Positions 49,705-59,189 of a stretch of DNA of 64,000 bases are shown one piece after another. Each line of letters begins with the position of its first letter. Position 1 is the first letter of the stretch. The notes below the pieces were generated by a model, which was not told where the DNA came from, made no database searches, and was given only the letters and a program-made list of their open reading frames with translations. A program made the position numbers and the translations under genes. Origin of the DNA: Myxococcus stipitatus DSM 14675 (GTDB taxonomy: Bacteria; Myxococcota; Myxococcia; Myxococcales; Myxococcaceae); contig NC_020126.1 of assembly GCF_000331735.1 (NCBI RefSeq), forward strand, positions 7,009,501-7,073,500. Reading direction: 5' to 3'.

Positions 49705-50799
49705 CTACTTCTGCGCCGGCGCCTTCAGCTCGGCGTCGATGATGGTCTTGAACTCCTCGGCGGGCTGCGCGCCGGAGAGCATGATGCCGTTGATGAAGAA
49801 CGCCGGCGTGCCGCTGACGCCGACCTTCTGGCCGTCCGCCATGTCGCTCTTCACGGTGGCCGCCTTCTCACCCGAGTCCAGGCACTTGTCGAACTTCGCC
49901 TTGTCCAGGCCCAGCTCGCCCGCGTAGGACTTCAGGCTGTCGACCTGCAGCGCGCTCTGGCTGGCGAACAGCTTGTCGTGCATCTCCCAGAACTTGCCCT
50001 GGTCCCCGGCGCACAGCGACGCCTCGGCGGCCTTCTGCGCCTCCTTGTGGAAGTCGAGCGGGAACTGGCGGAACACCAGCTTCACCTTGCCCTCGTACTC
50101 CTTCATGACCTGGTCCACGGCCGCGTTGGCGCGGCTGCAGAACGGGCACTGGAAGTCGCTGAACTCCACGATGGTGATGGGGGCGTTGTCCGCGCCCTTC
50201 GACGGGCCCGTGGCGGCGACCTGCTTGCGCTCCGCGGGGGGACGCGGGGGCTCCGGCAGGGTGATCTGCACGTTGGCGTTCTTGCGCAGCTCGCCGAAGA
50301 GGGCCTGGGCGCGCTCCTGCTTGGGCTGCTGCGTGAGGAAGTCGACAATCTGCGGCTTCATCTGCTCGAAGGTCGAGCCGGGCGGCAGCTGGCCCTTGGC
50401 ACCGTCGAAGACCTCCTTGATCTTCTCGTCGGTGGGCGCGGGAACCTTGTCGTCGATCTCCGCCTTGAGGAACTGGTCCTGCGTCATGCCGCGCTTCTTC
50501 GCCTCGGCGTCGACCAGCTTCTCCGTCACCATCCCATCAAGGCCCCGCTTGCGCAGCTGGAACTTCTGCTTCTCCAGGTTCGCCATCGGCTCCTGGATGC
50601 GCTCGTTGAGCTCCTTGTAGGTGATCTTCTGGCCGTCGCCGAAGGTGGCGACCACCGTGTCCGGGGTCGGCTCACCCGCGGTGGCCTGCGCGGCGGCCGG
50701 CGCCTGCGCGGCGGCCGGCGCCTTCTCCTTGTTGCAACCGGCGGTGAAGGAAGCCGCCAGCAACGCGGCGAGGATGACAGGGGTTGGACGCATGGGCAT
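49705..50799 (-). CDS. DsbA-family thioredoxin-fold lipoprotein with a SurA-like N-terminal part
   Basis: About 364 residues from the ATG at 50799 (or 362 from 50793). The signal ends in a lipobox (ASFTAGC) and an Ala/Pro-rich tether. Residues of about 45-165 are helical and resemble the SurA/PrsA chaperone N-domain (ITYKELNERIQEPM, DGMVTEKLVDAEAKKRGM). The C-terminal 190 residues are a DsbA/DSBA-like thioredoxin domain with the redox motif CPFC near 218-221, VEFSDFQCPFCSRAN, and the cis-Pro in GVSGTPAFFING. Predicted as a periplasmic disulfide oxidoreductase or isomerase with chaperone character. It lies upstream of the DUF4388 gene. Confidence 0.88.
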   Translation of the reverse strand: MPMRPTPVILAALLAASFTAGCNKEKAPAAAQAPAAAQATAGEPTPDTVVATFGDGQKITYKELNERIQEPMANLEKQKFQLRKRGLDGMVTEKLVDAEAKKRGMTQDQFLKAEIDDKVPAPTDEKIKEVFDGAKGQLPPGSTFEQMKPQIVDFLTQQPKQERAQALFGELRKNANVQITLPEPPRPPAERKQVAATGPSKGADNAPITIVEFSDFQCPFCSRANAAVDQVMKEYEGKVKLVFRQFPLDFHKEAQKAAEASLCAGDQGKFWEMHDKLFASQSALQVDSLKSYAGELGLDKAKFDKCLDSGEKAATVKSDMADGQKVGVSGTPAFFINGIMLSGAQPAEEFKTIIDAELKAPAQK

Positions 50800-50854
50800 A
50801 AGCCCGCGACTTAGTCGAGGCTGCCCCGGCCTGCAAGGAAATGCCAAGACAGCA

Positions 50855-51799
50855 TCAGGCGACGAGCGGCTCCAGCGCCAGCGCTCCAGCCAACCCCGGC
50901 AGGCCCAACTCCAGACCCTCCAGGTCGAGTCGACGCGCGGGGACAATCTCATAGCAGCTGGGGTCCGAAAGCACCTTGCGCACCAGCTTGTGATTGAGCG
51001 CGTGGCCCGTCTTGTACGCCGTGAGGTGTCCGATGACGGGGCGGCCGAAGAGAGACACGTCGCCGATGGCGTCGAGGATCTTGTGCCGCACGAACTCGTC
51101 CGTGAAGCGCAGACCCTCCGGGTTGAGGATGGAGAGCTCGTCCACGACGATGGCGTTCTCCAGCGAGCCGCCGCGCGCCAGGCCCAGCTTCTTCAGCTTC
51201 TCCACGTCGCGCAGGAAGCCGAAGGTGCGCGCGCGAGAGATCTCCCGGGAGAACTCCCGGTCGCTGAAGTCCAGGTCGAAGGCCTGGCCCTGGATGATGG
51301 GGTGCTCGAAGTCGATGGTGCAGCTGATGCGGAAGTTCGTGGAGGGCGTCAGCGAGGCCTGCTTGTCGCCATCCACCACGGACACCGACTTGCGGATGAC
51401 CAGCAGCTCCTTGGGCGTGTCCAGCTCGCGGATGCCGGCTTCCTGGATGAGCGCGGCGAAGGGCGCGGCGCTGCCGTCCATGATGGGAACCTCGGGGCCG
51501 TCCAGCTCCACCCGGGCGTTGTCGATGCCCAGGCCCGCCATGGCGGCCATGAAGTGCTCCACCGTCGCGACCTTCACGCCGTCGCGGCCCAGCGTCGTCG
51601 CCAGGGACGTGTCCACCACGTACTCCGCCAGCGCGGGGATGCTCACCGGCCGGGGCAGGTCCGTGCGGACGAAGACGATGCCGTGCCCCGCGGGCGCCGG
51701 ACGCAGCGTGAGCGTCACCTTCGCGCCCGAGTGGAGCCCGATTCCCTGCAGACTGGCGGTCTTCGAAAGGGTGCGCTGGTTGTAGGAAGACGGGGGCAT
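50855..51799 (-). CDS. lpxC: UDP-3-O-acyl-N-acetylglucosamine deacetylase
   Basis: The ATG at 51799 (314 residues) begins PPSSYNQRTLSKTASLQGIG, the usual LpxC start. It removes the acetyl group from UDP-3-O-acyl-GlcNAc, the committed step of lipid A synthesis, in the cytoplasm. Zinc ligand His82 is in TVEHFMAAMAGLG, and further ligands and the catalytic His occur in VRHKILDAIGD and KTGHALNHKLVRK. Its presence shows that the organism makes a lipopolysaccharide outer membrane. The next gene on this strand, 56 bp on, encodes the DsbA-like lipoprotein. Confidence 0.97.
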   Translation of the reverse strand: MPPSSYNQRTLSKTASLQGIGLHSGAKVTLTLRPAPAGHGIVFVRTDLPRPVSIPALAEYVVDTSLATTLGRDGVKVATVEHFMAAMAGLGIDNARVELDGPEVPIMDGSAAPFAALIQEAGIRELDTPKELLVIRKSVSVVDGDKQASLTPSTNFRISCTIDFEHPIIQGQAFDLDFSDREFSREISRARTFGFLRDVEKLKKLGLARGGSLENAIVVDELSILNPEGLRFTDEFVRHKILDAIGDVSLFGRPVIGHLTAYKTGHALNHKLVRKVLSDPSCYEIVPARRLDLEGLELGLPGLAGALALEPLVA

Positions 51800-52200
51800 G
51801 TCGGTGTCGCCTCGTGGCTGCTCGTGCTGCGGGACTTCCGAACGGTCATCTGGCCAGATGGCGCCGGAATCGTTCAACAGTGGTCTGACGCGACGCGCAG
51901 ATTGAGCAAGTGGCATGCCACAACAGCGTGACATCCCGGGAACCGTGGTGGGGGGTGCGAGTGGTTCGAACCCCTTGGAACGGCTGGCCTTTTTCTGACA
52001 TCGCGGTGGGTGCCGTTCGTGGCCAGACACCCTCCCCCGTCTGAGGCCCGGTCAGTCCCCCCCGAAACCGTGACATTGGTGTCCGGGATTTCCTCGCGGC
52101 CCCATTCCCCGCCCGCCTCCGTGACGCGCTTCGCAATGAAGCGTGTCTTCCATGCAACACGGGCGCGTCCATAGCGCAAGGAACTGGCTGGAAGCAAACA

Positions 52201-52246
52201 CGCGCCGTATGAGCACGCGCCGTGGGGGGTTGCGTCATACGGCGCG
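52201..52246 (-). terminator. Perfect 12-bp inverted repeat, possible terminator
   Basis: CGCGCCGTATGA and TCATACGGCGCG are separated by 22 bp. On the minus strand it lies 45 bp after the stop of the 498-residue gene and is followed by TGTTTGC. The long loop is unusual. The rest of the 51800-52290 gap contains the lpxC upstream region; no promoter or RNA gene was recognised there. Confidence 0.4.
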
Positions 52247-52290
52247 CATGGGCGTGGGTCGAAAAAATCCCGCCCGATACACGTATCAGC

Positions 52291-53787
52291 TCAGCGAGAC
52301 AGCGTGGAGACGAACCTGTCCCGCAGCGCCTCGGCCTCCTGGCGGTCGAAGCCTCGGCCCTGCAGGAGGGTGCGCCGGCTGACGGCGTGAAACGTCGACT
52401 CGAGTGTCTGGCTGAAGCGGCGCAGGTCCTCCGCGAGGCGGGCGCGGATGCCGGGCCCTTCCGGGGGCCAGGGCAGCTCGACGAGCAGCGCGGTGAAGCG
52501 GTCGAACGCGTCGTAGTCGGCGTAGCGCAGGAGCTGATAGCCGCCGTCGTGGAAGTAGGCGAGGAAGGACTTGAGGGCATCCAGCGCCCGCTCGGCCGCG
52601 GGCACGTCCTCGGCGCGCAGGCAGCCCTCCGCCGTGCGGCACAGCTGGGCGTAGACCCACAGGTCCTTGCGCAGCCGCAGCGCGGCGTCCTGGGGGCTCA
52701 CCAGCGTGTCGAAGACGCCGTCCGTCAGGCCGCCATTGGGCGCGAGCGCCTCCACCAGCGCGACCACCTGGGCGCGCAAGAGCTGCGTGAAGGCCGCGGC
52801 GGCGCGAGCGGGGGCCTCCGGTTCCTTGTCGACGTGGGCCAGCACCTCCCGGCCGATGCGCTCCGACTCCTTGGCCAGGTCCCTCGCGGCCCGGAGCGCC
52901 GCGGCCTGCAGCGGCTTGGAGCCCGCCTTGGGGGACAGGTCCGCGTGCATCCACGTGGCCAGGGCGTGTGTCTCGCTGCGCACCAGCGCCAGCAACACCC
53001 GCACCCGCCGGGGCGCGGGCGGCGTGCCCTCCGCGTCCACGTAGGCCAGGTAATGCAACAGGCGGAACAGCCCCAGGAACGCGGTGGTGAAGACGGCTCG
53101 CGACTCCTCCGCCATGGGGGCCAGCGTGTCCAGCAGCCGCACCGAGCGCAGCCGGTCGTACTCGACGCGGAACTCCAGCGGCCGGAAGGGCCGGAAGTAG
53201 CGGTTGAGGACGATCTCCTTCAGCGCCAGCTTGCCCAGGTCCTGGAAGAGATTGAGGCGCGCGGTGGGGAGCTGGAGCAGGTGGTCCAGCAGGTTGCGCA
53301 GCGCGTCCAGGTCCTCGCGCAGGACGAAGAGGCTCTCCGGCGGCGTCTCCTGGTCCAGCTCCTCCTCGATGAGTGCGCGACGCACCCGGTCATCCGCGAG
53401 CTGGGTCTCCACGTACTTGCGGAAGACCATCTTCTGGTCGCTGTCCGGGTCCTGGAGGTGACGTGCGACACGGATGGCGCGGTCCATGGCGTCGCGGACG
53501 TCCACCAGCTCCTCGTGGAAGTCGCGGGTGACGAGCGGCCGGTCCTTCGCGTCCACCACGGCGGTGAGGTTGAGGTAGCGCTCCACGGCGCGCAGCAGCA
53601 TCTCGAACTCGAAGAGCAGCTCCTCGCGGCCGTCCACGGGCACGCCGCGCAGCCAGCGCTCGCGCTCGGCGAGGAAGCCCGCGCGCGACGTCTGCGACGC
53701 CCGCATCAGGTCCGCGTAGAAGTCACGCGCGACGCGGGGGGAGGAAGGGCCGGAGGCGGGAGACGCGGGAGAGGTGGCCTGGCTCAT
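52291..53787 (-). CDS. Helical protein of unknown function, downstream of ruvB
   Basis: The 498-residue protein is rich in Arg, Leu, Ala and Glu and predicted to be almost entirely helical, with repeated amphipathic segments (RDFYADLMRASQTSRA, EELLFEFEMLLRAVERYLN, LDALRNLLDHLLQLPT). There is no signal peptide, membrane helix or catalytic motif. It starts 12 bp after the ruvB stop and has no separate promoter, so it is co-transcribed with ruvB. Family not recognised; the position suggests a link with DNA repair or merely shared expression. Confidence 0.75.
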   Translation of the reverse strand: MSQATSPASPASGPSSPRVARDFYADLMRASQTSRAGFLAERERWLRGVPVDGREELLFEFEMLLRAVERYLNLTAVVDAKDRPLVTRDFHEELVDVRDAMDRAIRVARHLQDPDSDQKMVFRKYVETQLADDRVRRALIEEELDQETPPESLFVLREDLDALRNLLDHLLQLPTARLNLFQDLGKLALKEIVLNRYFRPFRPLEFRVEYDRLRSVRLLDTLAPMAEESRAVFTTAFLGLFRLLHYLAYVDAEGTPPAPRRVRVLLALVRSETHALATWMHADLSPKAGSKPLQAAALRAARDLAKESERIGREVLAHVDKEPEAPARAAAAFTQLLRAQVVALVEALAPNGGLTDGVFDTLVSPQDAALRLRKDLWVYAQLCRTAEGCLRAEDVPAAERALDALKSFLAYFHDGGYQLLRYADYDAFDRFTALLVELPWPPEGPGIRARLAEDLRRFSQTLESTFHAVSRRTLLQGRGFDRQEAEALRDRFVSTLSR

Positions 53788-53799
53788 GGCTCGCGAGTT

Positions 53800-54831
53800 T
53801 CAGAAGAGGCTGCCCTGGGGCGTGGGTGGCAGCGGCTTCTTGAAGTACTGGTAGGTGCGATGCGTGGCCATCCGGCCCCGGGGCGTGCGCTGCAGGAAGC
53901 CCTCTTGCATGAGGAATGGCTCGTACACGTCCTCAATCGTATCGCGTTGTTCGCCCACGCTGGCGGCGATGGTCTCCACGCCCACCGGCCCCCCACCGAA
54001 CTTGTCCAGGATGGTGAGGAGGATCTTCCGGTCCATGGAGTCCAGGCCGCTGGCGTCCACCCCCAGCCGGTCCAGGGACTTCTTGGCCAGCTCCAACGTA
54101 ATCCGGCCGTTGCCCTCCACCTCCGCGAAGTCGCGCAGCCGGCGCAAGAGCCGGTTGACGATGCGCGGCGTGCCTCGGGAGCGAGTGGCCACCTCGCGGG
54201 CGGCGTCCTTCTCCAAGGGGATGCCCAGGATGCGCGCGGAGCGGTGGAGGATGAGCTCCAGGGCCTTCGCGTCGTAGTACTCCAGGCGCTCCTGGATCTG
54301 GAACCGGTCTCGCAGCGGCGAGGTGAGGAGGCCCGTGCGCGTCGTCGCGCCGATGAGGGTGAAGGGAGGCAGGTCTATCTTCATCGCCCGGGCGGCCGGC
54401 CCCGTGTCGATGGTGATGTCCAGCCGGAAGTCCTCCATCGCCGGGTAGAGGTACTCCTCCACCGCCGCGTTGAGCCGGTGGATTTCGTCGATGAAGAGGA
54501 CGTCGCGCGCGTCCAAATTGGTCAGCAGACCCGCCAGGTCGCCCTTGCGCTCGAGCGCGGGGCCGCTCGTCACGTGGATGCCCACGCCCAATTCGTTGGC
54601 GATGATGTGCGCCAGCGACGTCTTGCCCAGACCCGGGGGGCCCGAGAACAAGCAGTGGTCCAGCGCCTCGCCGCGGCTCTTGGCCGCCTGCACGTAGACC
54701 TTGAGCTTCTCGACGACGGGGCCCTGCCCCACATACTCGTCGAACGAGCGCGGACGCAGGGAGGCCTCGAGCCGGACGTCCTCCGGGAGGACCTCTTCGG
54801 AGAGAGTGTCGGACTTCCTCGCCATGACCAT
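53800..54831 (-). CDS. ruvB: Holliday junction branch-migration helicase RuvB
   Basis: The 343-residue protein is full length. It carries Walker [13 protein letters not shown], Walker [11 protein letters not shown] and sensor motif [18 protein letters not shown] of AAA+ RuvB, then a winged helix ([20 protein letters not shown]). RuvB forms hexameric rings that drive branch migration of Holliday junctions with RuvA. In this genome it is separated from ruvA and ruvC by two genes on other strands, so the classic ruvCAB operon is broken. It is transcribed with the 498-residue protein gene downstream. Confidence 0.97.
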   Translation of the reverse strand: MVMARKSDTLSEEVLPEDVRLEASLRPRSFDEYVGQGPVVEKLKVYVQAAKSRGEALDHCLFSGPPGLGKTSLAHIIANELGVGIHVTSGPALERKGDLAGLLTNLDARDVLFIDEIHRLNAAVEEYLYPAMEDFRLDITIDTGPAARAMKIDLPPFTLIGATTRTGLLTSPLRDRFQIQERLEYYDAKALELILHRSARILGIPLEKDAAREVATRSRGTPRIVNRLLRRLRDFAEVEGNGRITLELAKKSLDRLGVDASGLDSMDRKILLTILDKFGGGPVGVETIAASVGEQRDTIEDVYEPFLMQEGFLQRTPRGRMATHRTYQYFKKPLPPTPQGSLF

Positions 54832-55118
54832 GGGACCCTATACAGGAAGGCCCCGTCTGTCGCCCACATCCTCGGACCCTTCCAGCGGGGTGCCTCGCAC
54901 GCCAGGCGGCCAGGGCCTGAAGCGCCGGCCCGGGCCTCGCGTGCGGGTGGCTTCGCGGAGGGTGAGGTCTCCCCGACGAACGAGGGCAAGGCGTGTGGAC
55001 TGGCGGACGCTCGGACCCGGTCCTCGAGCAGCGAGGCGCGCGGACGCGTCCAGGTCGGGGGAAAATGTCTCCACCCTCTCGACCCGCTTCCCCCTCCCCG
55101 CGCCTCCACGGTGAGCCC

Positions 55119-56198
55119 ATGAGCCAGAGCCCCGCCTTCCGCCCCCTGCCCTTCCTCGGGGAGGCCCACGCCGAGCCGCTGCCAGGACCTCGGCTGCAGA
55201 AGCTGCGGCGCGCGGCGCTCCTCGCGCGGGAGCACTTCGTCCAGGAAGGCCCGGTGGCGGCGGTCGCCACCTGCGAACTGGTCACCTTCCCATATCCCGC
55301 GCTGTTCGCCTTCAGCGGCGCGAGCCTGTCACCCGCGCCCTACGTGATGCTGACCCACCGGATGCAGGTGGTGCAGTTCGTGGACACCGAGGGCGTGCGG
55401 CGCACGCTGCTCTTCAACCCCACCGACTACGAGCGGAGCCAGACCGCGCCCTTCTACCACTCGCTGCGCGAGCGCTACGGCCCCTTCGTCTCCGACAAGC
55501 TCATGTCCACCCGGCGCGGCACGGTGCGCAGTCACCTGGCGTCACTGGGGCTGACGCCCGCGGACGTGGACTACGTGGCCTTCGACCACCTGCACCTGCA
55601 GGACCTGCGCGGCTGGTTGGGAGGGGGCGGAGCGACGGCGTACTTCCCTCGGGCCCGGCTGCTGGTGCAGCGCGAGGAATGGGACGCGGTGAAGGAGCCG
55701 CACCCGCTGCAATCCGTGTGGTGCGTCCCCGGCGGCGCCGACGTGCCCGACGAGCGCGTGGTGTGCCTGGAGGGAGACACCTGGCTGGGCGTGGGCGCGG
55801 CCCTGCTCTTCACCCCGGGCCACACGCGCGGGAACATGTCCCTGGCGGTGGCGACGTCGCGCGAGGTGTTCGTCACCAGCGAGAACGGCGTCGCCACCGA
55901 GAGCTACACGCCGCTGTTGTCCGCCATCCCCGGCGTGCGCCGCTTCGCCGAACAGATGGGCTGGGAGGTCATGCTCAACGGCAACACGCGAGAGGACTCG
56001 CTGGCGCAGTACTCGTCCATGGTGGTGGAGAAGCTCTTCGCGGGCCCCTCCGCGGTGGAGCGCTCGTTCATCAACTGCCACCCGTCCTCGGTGCTGACCG
56101 CCCACCTGCTGGCGCCGGGCTTCGCGCCCACCATCGTCCTGCCCGCGCCCAACTTCGGAGACGTGCGCCCCACGCCCGCCCACCGGCGCGCGGCCTGA
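55119..56198 (+). CDS. MBL-fold hydrolase-like protein
   Basis: The ATG at 55119 (359 residues) starts MSQSPAFRPLPFLG; the frame upstream to 54993 is not supported. The metallo-beta-lactamase core has FDHLHLQDLRG, an H-x-H-x-x-D variant of the usual motif, and TPGHTRGN for a later His ligand. The C-terminal part SFINCHPSSVLTAHLLAPG adds more His. The spacing is unlike the HxHxDH of classical members, so metal content is uncertain. No signal peptide. It is convergent with the ELW-repeat gene, with 2 bp between the stops. Confidence 0.75.
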   Translation: MSQSPAFRPLPFLGEAHAEPLPGPRLQKLRRAALLAREHFVQEGPVAAVATCELVTFPYPALFAFSGASLSPAPYVMLTHRMQVVQFVDTEGVRRTLLFNPTDYERSQTAPFYHSLRERYGPFVSDKLMSTRRGTVRSHLASLGLTPADVDYVAFDHLHLQDLRGWLGGGGATAYFPRARLLVQREEWDAVKEPHPLQSVWCVPGGADVPDERVVCLEGDTWLGVGAALLFTPGHTRGNMSLAVATSREVFVTSENGVATESYTPLLSAIPGVRRFAEQMGWEVMLNGNTREDSLAQYSSMVVEKLFAGPSAVERSFINCHPSSVLTAHLLAPGFAPTIVLPAPNFGDVRPTPAHRRAA

Positions 56199-56200
56199 CG

Positions 56201-57706
56201 TCACTGACATCCCTGCGCATCCTCACCCGACTGCGCGCACGGCCACGCGGGGCGGAAGGGCACCGCCCACAGCGCCTCGTTCATGGGCACGTCCCCGGCG
56301 AGGAAGAACACCTCGTTCCCCGCGCGAACGAACGAGCGAGGGTCCGACGACGACGTCCCCGGCGCGATGTCCGTCAGCCGGCGCGTCCGCCACAGCCAGC
56401 CGTCGCTGGTCCAGGCCTCGCGGCCGTAGCGGGACGTCGTCGCGGAGAAGAACAGCCAGCCGTTCTCCGCCGCGAGCTGCTCCGGGTCACTCCCCGTCGA
56501 GCCCCACTCGATATCCCAGACCATCCACGTCCCCAGCGCGGAGCCGTCGCTGCGCCACAGCTCGCGCCCGCGCCAGCCATCCTCGGCCGCGAAGTAGAGC
56601 ACGCCATCCATCACGACGAGGCTGGTCGGCAGCGAGCCCTTGGGCCCCGGCCAGATGTCGCGGACCAGGCGCGTGCCCGACGCCGAGCCATCACTGCGCC
56701 ACAGCTCCCCCCCGTGGCGCGTGTCGCCCTTCTCCCCGAAGTACCCGTCCGAGCCCGCCACGAAGAACAACATGCTGTTCATCGACGTGAGGTACGACGG
56801 AATCTCTCCCGTGAAGTCGCGCACCTTCTCCGCGGAGCCTGGACGGTCCGCCGTCACCCACAGCTCCGCGACATCCGTCCCGATGTCGCGCAGGAAGAAC
56901 AGGCGGCAGCCCACCGCCGTCAGCGAGAAGAACACCCCCACCGGGGAGTGGAAGTGCGCACGCGCGAGCCCTCGCGGGTCCACGCTCCACAGCACCGCTG
57001 AGTCCGCCGAGTACGCCACCAGCGCGAGCCGGTCTCCCCACGCCACCAACCCCGTGAGCTGGCGCCAGCCCGCGCCGGGCTGGAACTCGTGCACCAGCTG
57101 GGTGCCCACGTCCGTGCCGTCCGTGCGCCACAGCTCCTGGCCGTGCTCGAAGTCCTCCGCGACGAAGTAGATCCAATTCCCCACGCGGGTGAGCGCACGC
57201 GGCGCGGAGCCTCGCTCGCCCTGCCACACGTCCTTCACCATCACCGTGCCCGCCGCGGTGCCATCCGTGCGCCACATCTCCGGCCCGTGCTGACCGTCAT
57301 CCGCGACGAAGAGCACCCACTTGCCCAGCGGCGTCAGGAAGCGCGGCACCGAGCCCATGGGCCCGGGGCGGATGTCCTTCACCACGTCCGCGCACTCGGT
57401 CCCTCCGGCGCTGCTGCTCCACAGCTCGCGCCCCTGCTCCACCCCTTCCGCGCTGTAGAACAGCCGACCCTCGCCCCGCGCCAGCCACTCCGGCTTCGAG
57501 CCCGGAGGCCCCACGCGGTCCGGTCCACACTCGCGGCGCGCCGTCGGAACCTCGACAGCCAGCGGCCCTTCGGGCGCGTCCTCCAGCGCCGCCTCCCCCC
57601 CCACGACACTCGAGTCGCGCTCCTCCAGCGGAGCACCGCACCCCACCGCGGTGAGCCCCCCCAACACAACGGACACAAACATCGGGATGCCACGCCATGC
57701 CTTCAT
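56201..57706 (-). CDS. Exported ELWxxDGT-repeat lipoprotein
   Basis: The ATG at 57706 (501 residues) starts a lipoprotein signal (FVSVVLGGLTAVGCG, Cys23). From about 80 on the protein has at least seven repeats of about 45-60 residues in the pattern G-x-ELWRSDGSxxGT...VRDIxPGPxGS...LYFAAEDG, the hyalin-like ELWxxDGT repeat common in Myxococcota and probably forming a beta-propeller. The repeats carry many Trp and Asp. It is likely a surface adhesin or a structural protein; no enzymatic motif is present. It lies alone between ruvA and the MBL gene. Confidence 0.85.
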   Translation of the reverse strand: MKAWRGIPMFVSVVLGGLTAVGCGAPLEERDSSVVGGEAALEDAPEGPLAVEVPTARRECGPDRVGPPGSKPEWLARGEGRLFYSAEGVEQGRELWSSSAGGTECADVVKDIRPGPMGSVPRFLTPLGKWVLFVADDGQHGPEMWRTDGTAAGTVMVKDVWQGERGSAPRALTRVGNWIYFVAEDFEHGQELWRTDGTDVGTQLVHEFQPGAGWRQLTGLVAWGDRLALVAYSADSAVLWSVDPRGLARAHFHSPVGVFFSLTAVGCRLFFLRDIGTDVAELWVTADRPGSAEKVRDFTGEIPSYLTSMNSMLFFVAGSDGYFGEKGDTRHGGELWRSDGSASGTRLVRDIWPGPKGSLPTSLVVMDGVLYFAAEDGWRGRELWRSDGSALGTWMVWDIEWGSTGSDPEQLAAENGWLFFSATTSRYGREAWTSDGWLWRTRRLTDIAPGTSSSDPRSFVRAGNEVFFLAGDVPMNEALWAVPFRPAWPCAQSGEDAQGCQ

Positions 57707-57985
57707 GTGAGCAACTCCTTGTCCTGGGTGGAGCACTGCCGCCACCGCTGTGGCTGGAAAGTGTCACCGCTGGCGGAATTGACTACCCACTGTGGGAAGA
57801 GGGGTGCCCAGGGTGTCCGCCATCCTGCGACGCGCGCCGACCCTTGCCACCAAGCGGACACCGGGCACGTCGGACCCCGGACCGTTTCGCTTTCTCAAAG
57901 GAGAGATGCTTGTGCGGGCTAGTCCTGGAGGTCCTGAATTTGATCTCCCCAGGTCAGAAACAACCCCCGGGCCGTCGAGAAGCCG

Positions 57986-58594
57986 TCAGCCGCCGGCCCT
58001 CAAGGACTTGAGGGCCTCGCGGAAGAGGGCCTGGAAGGAGGCGTCGGCGCCCAGCCGGCTGGTGGCGAGCTCCGCGGCCTTCTCCGCTTGGGGGGGCTTG
58101 TAGCCCAGGTTGAGCAAAGCGGAGACGAGGTCGGAGTGTGTCCCCCCCTCGGGTGCTGGCGCGGTACCTCGGGACACCGCCTCCAGGTGGACGGTCTTCA
58201 TCTTGTCCTTGAGCTCCAGCACCAGCCGCTCGGCGGTCTTCTTTCCGACGCCGTGGATCTTGGCCAGCCGCGCCACCTCTCCACGAGACAGCGCCGCCAC
58301 CAGCTCCGGCACCTCCATGCCGGACAGCACGCCCAGCGCCATGCGGGGCCCCACGCGCGAGACACCGTTGAGCAGGAGAAAGACGTCCTCCTCCGCCTTG
58401 GACAGGAAGCCGAAGAGGTCGAAGGCGTCCTCGCGAACGACGGTGCGCACGCGCACGTCGACGGGCTGCCCTTCCGGGGGCAGCTTGCCGAGCGACAGCG
58501 ACGAGAAGTTCACCTGGTAGCCCACACCCTGCACGTCAATGACAGCGCCTTCGGCATCCTTCTCCAGAACCACGCCACGCAGCCGAGCAATCAT
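57986..58594 (-). CDS. ruvA: Holliday junction branch-migration protein RuvA
   Basis: The ATG at 58594 (202 residues) begins MIARLRGVVLEKDAEGAVID and overlaps the ruvC stop by 4 bp. The OB-fold N-domain, the HhH motifs in FLLLNGVSRVGPRMALG and LAKIHGVGKKTAERLVLEL, and the C-terminal RuvB-binding UBA-like domain (DLVSALLNLGYKPPQAEKA) are present at normal spacing. RuvA binds the four-way junction as a tetramer and loads RuvB. It is transcribed behind ruvC and yebC. Confidence 0.96.
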   Translation of the reverse strand: MIARLRGVVLEKDAEGAVIDVQGVGYQVNFSSLSLGKLPPEGQPVDVRVRTVVREDAFDLFGFLSKAEEDVFLLLNGVSRVGPRMALGVLSGMEVPELVAALSRGEVARLAKIHGVGKKTAERLVLELKDKMKTVHLEAVSRGTAPAPEGGTHSDLVSALLNLGYKPPQAEKAAELATSRLGADASFQALFREALKSLRAGG

Positions 58595-59166
58595 CCCGCC
58601 TCCGGGCGCCGGTAGGACGGCGCCAATCTGTCCGCGAGGAGCGCCGCGGCGCCCTTGCGCTTCTTGCCAGCCGAGCCCGCCATCGGAATGGCGGCGCGGC
58701 CGTGATTGAGGTGACACAGCGCCACGGCCAGCGCGTCGCTCGCGTCCGCGCGGCCCAATTCCGAGGCCTCCAGCCCCAGGAAGGTCCGCACCATCCGCGC
58801 CACCGCGTCCTTGCCGCCCGCGCCGCCCGCGCCCACCGACTTCTTCACCTTGGCGGGCGGATACTCGAAGACAGGCAGCGCCCCTTGCGCCGCCGCCAGC
58901 AGCGCCACGCCGCGCGCATGGCCCAGCACCAGCGCGCTGCGTGCGTTGCGGAAGGTGAACACGCCCTCCACGGCCACGGCCTCCGGGTGGAACCGCGCAA
59001 TCTGGGCGGACAGCGCCGCGTGCAGCTCTTTCAGGCGAAAGGCCAGGGGCGCTGTCTCATCGACCTTGATGACGCCGTGGCCCACGTGCACCAGCCGGCC
59101 TCGCTTCTCCTCCACCACGCCGTAGCCCATGAAGCGACTGCCGGGGTCCACCCCGAGAACGCGCAC
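58591..59166 (-). CDS. ruvC: Holliday junction resolvase RuvC
   Basis: The 191-residue protein has the RNase H-like catalytic residues: Asp7 in GVDPGS, Glu in AVEGVFTFRN near 70, and Asp residues in GRADASDALAVALCH. RuvC cuts Holliday junctions symmetrically. The lysine-rich linker KVKKSVGAGGAGGKD, where most homologs read KxxVxGxGxAxKxQ, is slightly shifted. A C-terminal extension of about 20 residues (GKKRKGAAALLADR) is basic. The stop overlaps the ruvA start by 4 bp; yebC lies 23 bp upstream. Confidence 0.96.
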   Translation of the reverse strand: MRVLGVDPGSRFMGYGVVEEKRGRLVHVGHGVIKVDETAPLAFRLKELHAALSAQIARFHPEAVAVEGVFTFRNARSALVLGHARGVALLAAAQGALPVFEYPPAKVKKSVGAGGAGGKDAVARMVRTFLGLEASELGRADASDALAVALCHLNHGRAAIPMAGSAGKKRKGAAALLADRLAPSYRRPEAG

Positions 59167-59189
59167 CGTTTGCTCCGTTCCACCCGCCG

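Noticed and set aside
52222-55122. A 966-codon open frame on the plus strand
   Set aside because: It is antisense to the 498-residue gene and ruvB. Its translation is Arg/Gln/His-rich and low in complexity, the usual shadow of high-GC codons.
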